A model generated the notes under the pieces. That model ran no database searches. It saw only the letters and a program-made list of their open reading frames with translations, and was not told where the DNA came from. Of a stretch of 18,495 nt of DNA, positions 12,093-18,495 are shown piece after piece. The stretch is from Candidatus Parcubacteria bacterium (GTDB lineage Bacteria > Patescibacteriota > Patescibacteriia > Patescibacteriales > UBA12075): the NCBI GenBank assembly GCA_023142215.1, contig JAGLJW010000035.1:1-18495 (forward strand), read 5' to 3'. Position 1 is the stretch's first letter. Each line of letters starts with the position of its first letter. The position numbers and the translations under genes are program-made.

Positions 12093-15000
12093 ATGTTAAA
12101 CAGAAAAGAGTTTGAAAATCAATTGAAAAATTTTGCTGGTGATGTCATTTTTAATCGTGGATTAAATTATTTTAAAATTGGTAAAGTTAAAAATATCAGT
12201 GTTTCATTAGAAGGTAAAACTATAATTTTAATAAAAGGAAAAGTTGACGGAACTGAACTTTATGATACTGAATTATCTTTTGATATGGAAACGGAAAATT
12301 TTTACAGCATGGAGTGTGATTGTCCATATCACTCTATTTGTAAACATTCTGTTGCTTTAGGTTTAGAATTTATTGATATATATAAACAATTTTACGAAGA
12401 AGAAGATTTGTATACTAATTATTTTGATGTTGAAGCTTATGCTCAGCATTTTATTTATTGGTTTAAAAATAAACACAAGAAAAAAAATAATTTACTAACT
12501 GAAAAATTAACATTAGCAGGAATTGATGTTAGTAAAATACCAGATAATCTTTTAAATAAATTAAAACAAACTTTAGAATTAAATACAAAGGAAAATGTAA
12601 TCAATGAAAAAAAAGAGAAGATTGAAAAATTTAATATAAAAAAATATTGGATAATTATAGATTTTGAATCTTATGGAGTTTATTGTAGTTTAAAAAATAA
12701 AGATAGCGGGCATCATTGGTATAATCATTATAATCATACAAGTTTAGAACGAGAGATTTTAAATAATTTTAAAAAAGATTTAACTAAAAGTGAAAAAAAG
12801 TTTTTTAATATTTTAGCAAGTGATAATGGACGATTTGATTTTAAAATGTTTCAATTAGCCAATGAGATTGGAATAGATTTATACTCTGAATCAAAAATAA
12901 AAAGAAATAAACTTGAAATTATTGATAATCCAAAAAAATTAAGAGCTAATTTGATTTATAAGTATAATTTAAAAAAAGCTGAGCAATATGATCGTGATAG
13001 TTTTGTTTTTAATTTAGAAGAACCTAAAAAAAATATTAAATATATTAAAGACGTAAATGGATTAATAAAAATTGAAAATAAAGAAATTTCTCTTTATAAT
13101 CTTCATTCTGAATTAACATACTTAATTATAAGAATGGATTTAGTTAAATTAAACAAGAATGATGGGTATTATCATAAAAAATCATTTAGTGAATTCTTAA
13201 CGAAGGGGGAAGTTATAAAAATAAATGAAATAATCAAACAAGCAAAAGAAGTTTTTGATTTTTCTATGAATTTTAAAGAAAAATTTAAAATTGAAAAAAG
13301 CGAAAAAGCAAACAAGGTGATAGGAGTTGATTTTGATGTAAGAAAAAATAGATTAGAAGTATTTCCAATGGTGGATTATGAATATTCATTTGTTAATATA
13401 TCTAAGTCTGTATATTTTTCAACGGCTAATGATTTTAATGATTTTAAACGAAGGTTTGATTACGATTACACGGGGAAAAAAGATGATATAATTTTAACCA
13501 TTCAAGAAGGTTCTATTAAATACAACAACGCTGATGAAAATAAAGAAGTTGAATTTTACAAAGAACTATTTAAAAATCATGAATATTATGGTTTTACGCC
13601 AAGACTTAAACAAACAAGAAATACAAAAAAGAAGTTATATGAGTTTCATGAAACTTATTTACCACGTTTAAAAGAGCTTGATTTGGACATTATTCAATTA
13701 GGTGAAGAATTAAATTTTGAAACTTCAAATTTTAAAGTTGATTTTAAGGTTGATATGAATGCCGAAAATGATTGGCTTCATTTTGATGTTGATTGTTATT
13801 GTGGTAAAAACAAAGTGGGTTTAAGTGATTTAAAAAGTTTTGTTGAGAGTGGAGATGATTTTTTAAAATTAAAAGATGGGCGTCTTTTAAAAATTACAAA
13901 CAAAGATGAATTAGAGCATTTTGTTACAATGCTTGAAAGTTTTCATGCTAAAAAATTAGGAGGTTATGAAGGAAAACTTTATAATGCTCCTGAATTACAA
14001 AATGTTTTTACCAAATCTGATTATTATAATGCACAAGTATCTGAAAGTTTTGATAAATTTATCAAGGAAGCAAATAGTGGGAAGCCTGTTGACAAGGCTA
14101 AAATAAGTGAAAAGTTTAGAAAAATTTTAAGAGATTATCAAAAGGAGGGAATTGATTGGTTTTATTTTTTACGGAAATATCGTTTTGCTGGAATTCTTGC
14201 TGATGATATGGGACTTGGAAAAACTTTACAAACTTTGATTTTAATTCAAAAAGAGAAAGTTAAAAATTTGCCATCAATTGTTATTTGTCCCAAGACGCTT
14301 TTATATAACTGGGAAGATGAAGTTAAAAAATTTACTCCTCGTTTAAAAACAATAGTTGTGGATGGAATAATTAATGAACGAAAAGAAATGCTTGCAAAAA
14401 TAAAAAAATATGATTTAATTATTACTTCTTATAGTGTGTTAAAAAATGATTTTGAAGAATACAAAAAGAGAAAATTAAAATTTAATTATTGTATAATTGA
14501 TGAATCACAATATATTAAAAACTACAAGACTAAAACGGCACAAACCGTAAAAAAAATTGATGCCGATTATCGTTTAGCTTTAACTGGTACACCGCTTGAA
14601 AATACGGTAACAGAAATTTGGTCAATTTTTGATTTTTTAATGCCAGGATTTTTAGGTTCGCATAATTTTTTTGTAAAAAATTTTGAAACACCTATTATGA
14701 AAAATAGTAGTGTTGAAGCATTAAAAAGTTTGCGAGAAAAAACAAAATGTTTTATGTTGCGCAGAACTAAAAAAGAGGTACTATGTGAATTGCCACCAAA
14801 AATTGAACAAGCTAGTTATTGTGAGTTGGGAAATGATCAAAATATCTTATATCAAGAAATTTTAGCTAATGTAAAAAGTGAAATTTTTAAAACGATAGAA
14901 AAAGAAGGTTTTGCTAAATCACAAATTCATATTTTAGCTGGTTTAACTAAACTTCGTCAGGTTTGTAATCATCCAACCTTACTCTTAAAAAATAAAGATT

Positions 15001-15521
15001 ATAAAAAATATGAGTCAGCAAAATTAAATTTATGCATGGAGTTAGTGGATGAAATTGTAAATTCTAATCGTAAAGTTTTAATTTTTAGCCAATTTACAAA
15101 AATGCTTGATATTCTAAAAGAGGAAATGAAAATACGTCAAATAAAATATTCTTATTTGTCAGGAAAAACTAGAAACAGAAAAGAAACAATCAAAAATTTT
15201 AATGAAGACAAAGACAGAAATGTATTTTTAATAAGTTTAAGAGCTGGTGGCGTTGGTTTGAATTTAACAAGTGCTGATAATGTAATTATTTTTGATCCAT
15301 GGTGGAATCCGAGTGTTGAAAATCAAGCGATTGACCGTACTCATAGAATTGGTCAAAAAAAGTCAGTTAATGTTTATAGATTAATAACTAAAGGAACGAT
15401 TGAAGAAAAAATTGTTGCTTTGCAAGTTAAGAAGAAATATTTATTTGATAATTTAGTTGGTGAATCAAAAGAATTATTCAAAAAATTAACATGGAATGAT
15501 GTTAAAAAATTATTTGAATAA
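12093..15521 (+). CDS. SWIM-domain SNF2-family ATPase (DEAD-like helicase superfamily 2)
   Basis: A 1142-residue protein. The N-terminus carries a SWIM zinc motif CDCPYHSICKH (C75, C77, C83, H85). Residues about 100-690 are lysine-rich and unrecognised; in firmicute SWIM-SNF2 proteins this place holds a helicase-associated domain. The SNF2 motor fills the C-terminal 450 residues: motif I DDMGLGKT (704-711, K710), motif II DESQ (803-806, where DEAQ/DEAH is usual), LTGTPLEN, and motif VI DRTHRIGQ (1081-1088). Such motors translocate on double-stranded DNA to remodel protein-DNA complexes; the bacterial targets are mostly unknown. It is divergent from infB, has its own promoter and no Shine-Dalgarno, and the low-GC codon use matches the genome. 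It could be chromosomal housekeeping or part of a defence or accessory island. Confidence 0.92.
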   Translation: MLNRKEFENQLKNFAGDVIFNRGLNYFKIGKVKNISVSLEGKTIILIKGKVDGTELYDTELSFDMETENFYSMECDCPYHSICKHSVALGLEFIDIYKQFYEEEDLYTNYFDVEAYAQHFIYWFKNKHKKKNNLLTEKLTLAGIDVSKIPDNLLNKLKQTLELNTKENVINEKKEKIEKFNIKKYWIIIDFESYGVYCSLKNKDSGHHWYNHYNHTSLEREILNNFKKDLTKSEKKFFNILASDNGRFDFKMFQLANEIGIDLYSESKIKRNKLEIIDNPKKLRANLIYKYNLKKAEQYDRDSFVFNLEEPKKNIKYIKDVNGLIKIENKEISLYNLHSELTYLIIRMDLVKLNKNDGYYHKKSFSEFLTKGEVIKINEIIKQAKEVFDFSMNFKEKFKIEKSEKANKVIGVDFDVRKNRLEVFPMVDYEYSFVNISKSVYFSTANDFNDFKRRFDYDYTGKKDDIILTIQEGSIKYNNADENKEVEFYKELFKNHEYYGFTPRLKQTRNTKKKLYEFHETYLPRLKELDLDIIQLGEELNFETSNFKVDFKVDMNAENDWLHFDVDCYCGKNKVGLSDLKSFVESGDDFLKLKDGRLLKITNKDELEHFVTMLESFHAKKLGGYEGKLYNAPELQNVFTKSDYYNAQVSESFDKFIKEANSGKPVDKAKISEKFRKILRDYQKEGIDWFYFLRKYRFAGILADDMGLGKTLQTLILIQKEKVKNLPSIVICPKTLLYNWEDEVKKFTPRLKTIVVDGIINERKEMLAKIKKYDLIITSYSVLKNDFEEYKKRKLKFNYCIIDESQYIKNYKTKTAQTVKKIDADYRLALTGTPLENTVTEIWSIFDFLMPGFLGSHNFFVKNFETPIMKNSSVEALKSLREKTKCFMLRRTKKEVLCELPPKIEQASYCELGNDQNILYQEILANVKSEIFKTIEKEGFAKSQIHILAGLTKLRQVCNHPTLLLKNKDYKKYESAKLNLCMELVDEIVNSNRKVLIFSQFTKMLDILKEEMKIRQIKYSYLSGKTRNRKETIKNFNEDKDRNVFLISLRAGGVGLNLTSADNVIIFDPWWNPSVENQAIDRTHRIGQKKSVNVYRLITKGTIEEKIVALQVKKKYLFDNLVGESKELFKKLTWNDVKKLFE

Positions 15522-15538
15522 ATTATATTTGAAAACTA

Positions 15539-15567
15539 TTGACAAAATATTGATATTACTGTAAGGT
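15539..15567 (+). promoter_or_regulatory. Promoter of the zinc-ribbon paralog unit
   Basis: A perfect TTGACA (15539-15544), 17 bases, then a poor -10 TAAGGT (15562-15567). A strong -35 with a weak -10 fits a regulated promoter. The palindrome AATGATCATT (15576-15585) lies at the expected start site and could be an operator. Confidence 0.5.
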
Positions 15568-15575
15568 TTCTATTA

Positions 15576-15585
15576 AATGATCATT
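15576..15585. promoter_or_regulatory. Operator-like palindrome
   Basis: AATGATCATT, a perfect 10-bp palindrome placed about ten bases downstream of the predicted -10 box, where repressor binding would block initiation. Inference from position only. Confidence 0.3.
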
Positions 15586-15612
15586 AACAATAATAAAAAA
15601 TGGAGGAAATTA

Positions 15613-15672
15613 ATGAGAAATAATTTTATTGTTTGGGGTATTTATTGTATTTTACAATTAAAGTCAAAATGA
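15613..15672 (+). CDS. 19-residue leader ORF
   Basis: MRNNFIVWGIYCILQLKSK, ending in TGA. GGAGG (15602-15606) precedes the ATG at good spacing. The stop codon TGA overlaps the start of GAGGAG, the Shine-Dalgarno of the next gene, whose ATG follows ten bases later, so translation of the two is probably coupled. The peptide has a hydrophobic middle. It may be a leader peptide for control, or an RNA-level device without a working product. No similarity is recognised. Confidence 0.45.
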   Translation: MRNNFIVWGIYCILQLKSK

Positions 15673-15682
15673 GGAGAACGAA

Positions 15683-16474
15683 ATGAATAATTTAGGACTT
15701 GTTGAGAGTGAGTTTTGCGGAATTCCGATTAAATTATTTCCAGCTTTTGGATTTGGAGTTTTTTCAGAATCTTTACAGTTTAATTTTAAGCAGAAATTAT
15801 TAGCTGATAATTTTGCATGTTATTTTTTAATAAACAAAAATAGCAAAGATTTTTTTGTCGGATGTATTGTGAAAAGACTAGATGCAAAAAAATTTTTAGA
15901 ATTAACATCTGGTCCTGATATAATATCTCTTTACAAGGAAATTAAAGAAAAGGTAGATTTTGATTTGATGAAAAAACAAAAATGCCAAGTTTGTGGGAAT
16001 AATGAAGTGCTTGTTAATTCTGATATTTACAATATTGATAGCGTTGTTTGTGTTAAATGCCATAATCGTCCATTTTTGAATTTGTCTATTTCCAGCAGGA
16101 TTATATCGCTACACAAACAATGTGTTGCTAATAGGCGTATTGCCGATGAAGAATTTTTTTCACTGGTTGATGTATTGATAAAATTCAAACACAGCTTAAA
16201 AAATTTTGGTAGTAGCGAAAATATTAATATGATGAGAAATATTTTATCACATACCATGATAGGGCAGGCTGTTGGTGATAATCCAGAGCGCATTAGATTT
16301 TTGAGTGAACTGCTTGAATTTGATTTTGAAATTTATAAAAGGGCATGTTTGAAACTTGTCAACTTTCTTTGTGGAGAAGATTCTTACAATCAAGAGAATT
16401 TAGTCTTTTTTAGACATGTATTTAAAACAATGCAGTATATTAATGAAAAGGATTCTGTTCTGGTTGAATACTAA
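15683..16474 (+). CDS. Unrecognised zinc-ribbon protein, paralog 1
   Basis: A 263-residue protein with no family recognised. Three parts can be seen: an N-terminal region (1-80) with IPIKLFPAFGFGV and YFLINK...FFVGCIVKRLD, a central four-cysteine zinc ribbon with C101 and C104 (CQVCGN) and C123 and C126 (VVCVKC) around IYNIDS and followed by NRPFLN, and a C-terminal helical region containing MIGQAV. No signal peptide, membrane helix or enzyme motif is visible. It begins after a leader ORF with Shine-Dalgarno AGGAG and is followed after 34 bases by a clear paralog. The ribbon suggests nucleic-acid or protein binding, but that is inference. Confidence 0.85.
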   Translation: MNNLGLVESEFCGIPIKLFPAFGFGVFSESLQFNFKQKLLADNFACYFLINKNSKDFFVGCIVKRLDAKKFLELTSGPDIISLYKEIKEKVDFDLMKKQKCQVCGNNEVLVNSDIYNIDSVVCVKCHNRPFLNLSISSRIISLHKQCVANRRIADEEFFSLVDVLIKFKHSLKNFGSSENINMMRNILSHTMIGQAVGDNPERIRFLSELLEFDFEIYKRACLKLVNFLCGEDSYNQENLVFFRHVFKTMQYINEKDSVLVEY

Positions 16475-16508
16475 TAACAAATAATAACTCAAGAATCAGG
16501 AGGATAAA

Positions 16509-17291
16509 ATGGGTAATTCAGGATTTGTTGAATGTGAGTTTATGGAAATTCCGATTAAAATATTTCCAGCTTTTGGTATGGGGGTGGCTGATGAACATTT
16601 GCGTTTTTTTCAAGGTTTACCATCAGATAGTGGTGTGCGTTATTTTTTGATTGGAAAAATAGATAAAAATATCTTTGTTGGATGTGTTGTAAAAAACTTA
16701 GATTTAAAAAATTTTTTAGCATTATTATCATCTAATGACAATTTGATGTCTTTTTATGATATAATCACTGAAGAAAGTTTTTTAGATCTTAGTTCAATGG
16801 AAAGACAGAAATGTCAGGTTTGTGGGAATGATAATATATTAATTAATCCCTACATATATAACATTGATAGTGTTGTCTGTTCAAATTGTTTTAATCGTCC
16901 ATTCTTAAATCCAGTCATATTACGTCGGCTTGAGTATTTGTGTGAGCAAGCTTATTATGACGGCGTTTCTTATAAAGAATTATTTTCTTTAATGGAGATA
17001 TTGATAGCGTGTCAATGCAGTCTTAAAGATTTTAGGAATGTTCCAATTTCTGATATGATGAAATATGTTTTATTGCAAACTACAATTGGACAAGCTGTTA
17101 ACAAGTATCAAGAACAAGTTAGAGTTTTAATAGAGACGAAAACTACTTTTAATTTTCAAATTTATCAAAACACTTGTTTTGGACTTATCGGTATTTTGTT
17201 TGGTGCTATTCGAGAAACAAATGAAAAAACTTCAACCTTTTTTAATTATGTGAAGTATGTAACTAATTGCATTAATCAAAAAGATTATTGA
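16509..17291 (+). CDS. Unrecognised zinc-ribbon protein, paralog 2
   Basis: A 260-residue tandem duplicate of the gene before it, alignable over the full length. Shared blocks include VE.EF..IPIK.FPAFG.GV at 7-26, FVGC.VK.LD near 56-65, QKCQVCGN with C102 and C105, IYNIDSVVC..C with C124 and C127, NRPFLN, SLKDF and IGQAV. The sequence between blocks has diverged considerably, so the duplication is not recent. A strong Shine-Dalgarno AGGAGG (16499-16504) precedes the ATG, and the gap to paralog 1 is 34 bases, so both come from one message. The terminator at 17317-17347 follows. Function unknown; the two may form a heterodimer or act on different targets, which is speculation. Confidence 0.85.
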   Translation: MGNSGFVECEFMEIPIKIFPAFGMGVADEHLRFFQGLPSDSGVRYFLIGKIDKNIFVGCVVKNLDLKNFLALLSSNDNLMSFYDIITEESFLDLSSMERQKCQVCGNDNILINPYIYNIDSVVCSNCFNRPFLNPVILRRLEYLCEQAYYDGVSYKELFSLMEILIACQCSLKDFRNVPISDMMKYVLLQTTIGQAVNKYQEQVRVLIETKTTFNFQIYQNTCFGLIGILFGAIRETNEKTSTFFNYVKYVTNCINQKDY

Positions 17292-17316
17292 TTAATTTCA
17301 AAGAACAATGAACATT

Positions 17317-17347
17317 AAAAAAGCCACAAATAGAATTTGTGGCTTTT
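17317..17347. terminator. Bidirectional terminator
   Basis: AAAAGCCACAAAT (17319-17331) pairs with ATTTGTGGCTTTT (17335-17347) around AGA, with A residues before and T after. It lies between the convergent paralog 2 and UMP kinase genes and serves both. Confidence 0.85.
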
Positions 17348-17367
17348 AAAAATGACAAATTTAATAA

Positions 17368-18057
17368 TTATTTTATTGTAGTTCCGCTATATTTTTCATT
17401 ATTAAATATTTTTTCTAAATTCTTTAATTTTTTTCCATTCGTAATAATAACTTTTAATTTAAGTTGACTTCCTTTGCGAGATGCAATTGGATCAAAAGGA
17501 GCATTAAGTCCTGGCACCCATTTATTACCAACAATTTTTCTAAAATCTTTCCAAGTTGTGTCTGTTATTTTTTTAGCATCTTTAAATTTATTAGGATCTT
17601 TGTCGTAAGCGTAATCTATATTTGATAAATTAATAATTGTTGGTATTTCGTATTCTTGAGCAATCATGGTTGCTACATAATCAGTAGACCAGCCAGGCTT
17701 CCAGCCGCCACTTATAATTATTTTTTTATTAGTACTCATCTGATAAGTTGGGTTTTTAATAATTTCACGATGAGCTTCTTTTTTGAAAATCATTTTAATT
17801 AAATGAGCGTTTAAACGAGTTGAATGAATTCCAAGCCAATCACGATCATCGTCTGTTACGTTTGTAATTTTATCAGCTGCCACGATATAATTACGTGCCG
17901 TGATTCCACCTCCTGCGATTATGAAAAATTTATTACCTTTTTTAAGTTGTGATAAAATAAGTTTTTTAAAGTTTTTTAAATAAGAACAATTAATTCCTTT
18001 GTTTGTAACAATTAAAGATCCACCAAGGGAAATTATGAATGTTTTATTTTTTTGCAT
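17368..18057 (-). CDS. pyrH: UMP kinase, archaeal-like amino-acid-kinase fold
   Basis: A 229-residue enzyme that phosphorylates UMP to UDP in pyrimidine nucleotide synthesis. The amino-acid-kinase motifs are present: SLGGSL (10-15), AGGGITARNY (48-57), LGIHSTRLNA (75-84), GGWKPGWSTDYVA (117-129), NLSNIDYAYDKDP (143-155) and NAPFDPIAS (185-193). TRLNA and STDYVA are the archaeal UMP kinase forms, where typical bacterial PyrH has a TVINA-type block. It has its own extended -10 promoter and no Shine-Dalgarno. The substrate could in principle be another phosphate-bearing metabolite, but the D.D.LG...TRLNA block makes UMP much the likeliest. Confidence 0.88.
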   Translation of the reverse strand: MQKNKTFIISLGGSLIVTNKGINCSYLKNFKKLILSQLKKGNKFFIIAGGGITARNYIVAADKITNVTDDDRDWLGIHSTRLNAHLIKMIFKKEAHREIIKNPTYQMSTNKKIIISGGWKPGWSTDYVATMIAQEYEIPTIINLSNIDYAYDKDPNKFKDAKKITDTTWKDFRKIVGNKWVPGLNAPFDPIASRKGSQLKLKVIITNGKKLKNLEKIFNNEKYSGTTIK

Positions 18058-18097
18058 TTTATTAATATTATTATTTTAACATTTTTACTTTTATAAT

Positions 18098-18125
18098 ATT
18101 ATACCAAAAAATTAAATATTAGCAA
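18098..18125 (-). promoter_or_regulatory. Promoter of the UMP kinase gene
   Basis: Minus strand TTGCTA (18125-18120), 16 bases, TATAAT (18103-18098) preceded by TGG, an extended -10. The start would be near 18091, about 34 bases before the ATG. Confidence 0.65.
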
Positions 18126-18188
18126 GAATTATTATAAATAAGATTTATTAATAAGTAATAAGTTTGCAATGTGTGTTCTAAAAAAATA

Positions 18189-18197
18189 TGATATAAT
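18189..18197 (+). promoter_or_regulatory. Extended -10 promoter of the Bro-N gene
   Basis: TGA-TATAAT (18189-18197), a perfect extended -10; the nearest -35-like TTGCAA (18164-18169) is 22 bases upstream, too far to count. The start would be near 18204, 27 bases before the ATG. Confidence 0.5.
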
Positions 18198-18230
18198 AAA
18201 AATATAAGTCAAATTTAAAGTATTAAAATT

Positions 18231-18495
18231 ATGACAAAAGAAATAAATATAATAACAAAGATAGCTATTTTTCGGAAAAAAGAAATTAGAAAAATTATTC
18301 ATAATGACGAATGGTGGTTTTCTGTGGCTGATATTGTGGGAGCTTTGACCGATTCCCCAAATGTTAAGGATTATATTCGTAAAATACGCATTCGCGATGA
18401 AGAGCTTAGCAAAGGGTGGGGACAAATTGTCACCCCCCTTTCAATTGAGACAGCAGGAGGCAAACAAAAGGTAAATTGTGCTAATACAGAGGGTG
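18231..18495 (+). CDS. Bro-N domain protein (phage antirepressor type), 3' end outside the window
   Basis: The frame is open from the ATG at 18231 to the window end, 88 codons and one base. It begins MTKEINIITKIAIFRKKEIR and contains the Bro-N features HNDEWWFSVADIVGALTDS (24-42), DYIRKIRIRDEEL and the block QIVTPLSIETAGGKQKVNC before the expected NTEG segment (85-88). Bro-N domains occur in phage antirepressors and in baculovirus BRO proteins and bind DNA; free-standing bacterial copies are common in Patescibacteria, and their role is unclear. It is divergent from the UMP kinase gene. No Shine-Dalgarno is present. What follows the domain cannot be seen. Confidence 0.88.
   Translation, partial: MTKEINIITKIAIFRKKEIRKIIHNDEWWFSVADIVGALTDSPNVKDYIRKIRIRDEELSKGWGQIVTPLSIETAGGKQKVNCANTEG

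Noticed and set aside
18132..18425. 97-codon minus-strand frame at the right end
   Set aside because: Antisense to the Bro-N gene and its promoter.

Overview
The window looks like a slow-evolving housekeeping stretch of a small-genome, AT-rich bacterium, most likely a member of the Candidate Phyla Radiation (Patescibacteria). The support is indirect: very low GC with almost no Shine-Dalgarno sequences in front of the housekeeping genes, an archaeal-type UMP kinase (TRLNA motif), short single-domain proteins, and scattered short GC-rich palindromes. TGA is used as a stop (lspA), so the code is not the TGA=Gly code of Gracilibacteria/Absconditabacteria. No tool was run, so the phylum is an inference.

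Layout. 1-65: 3'-truncated tRNA-Asp (minus). 66-728: no convincing protein gene, but a 157-nt, multi-segment hairpin (241-397) whose G-U pairs point to a plus-strand RNA, and one perfect DnaA box. 729-2377 (plus): a 4Fe-4S ferredoxin, thioredoxin, then a promoter and a DksA/TraR-like zinc protein coupled to lspA. 2334-2795 (minus): tsaE, which overlaps lspA tail to tail and carries a heptanucleotide tandem repeat. 3189-4114 (minus): an ImmA/IrrE-type metalloprotease plus a two-helix membrane protein. 4261-5181 (minus): rplS followed by tRNA-Leu, tRNA-Ala, a broken tRNA-Val copy holding two GC-rich inverted repeats, and tRNA-Val, apparently one transcription unit. 5183-7358 (minus): HU and RNase Y, each with its own promoter. 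7367-11540 (minus): infB-rbfA-nrnA-clpP, an operon for translation initiation, ribosome maturation, nanoRNA/pAp turnover and proteolysis, interrupted by an 82-bp palindromic repeat.

11550-17347 is the accessory part. A GC-rich (about half G+C by eye) 280-bp patch lies between the infB promoter and a SWIM-SNF2 ATPase gene (12093-15521); it ends in a good minus-strand terminator and holds two tiny minus-strand ORFs with Shine-Dalgarno sequences. After the SNF2 gene come a 19-codon leader ORF and two tandem paralogous genes for an unrecognised zinc-ribbon protein. All of these except the SNF2 gene have purine-rich Shine-Dalgarno sites, unlike the housekeeping genes. A shared terminator separates them from the pyrH-like UMP kinase (17368-18057, minus). 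A Bro-N domain gene (18231 to the right edge, plus) starts divergently and is cut by the window end.

The best candidates for something undescribed are the tandem zinc-ribbon paralogs with their leader peptide, the GC-rich minus-strand unit at 11551-11870, and the long hairpin RNA at 241-397.
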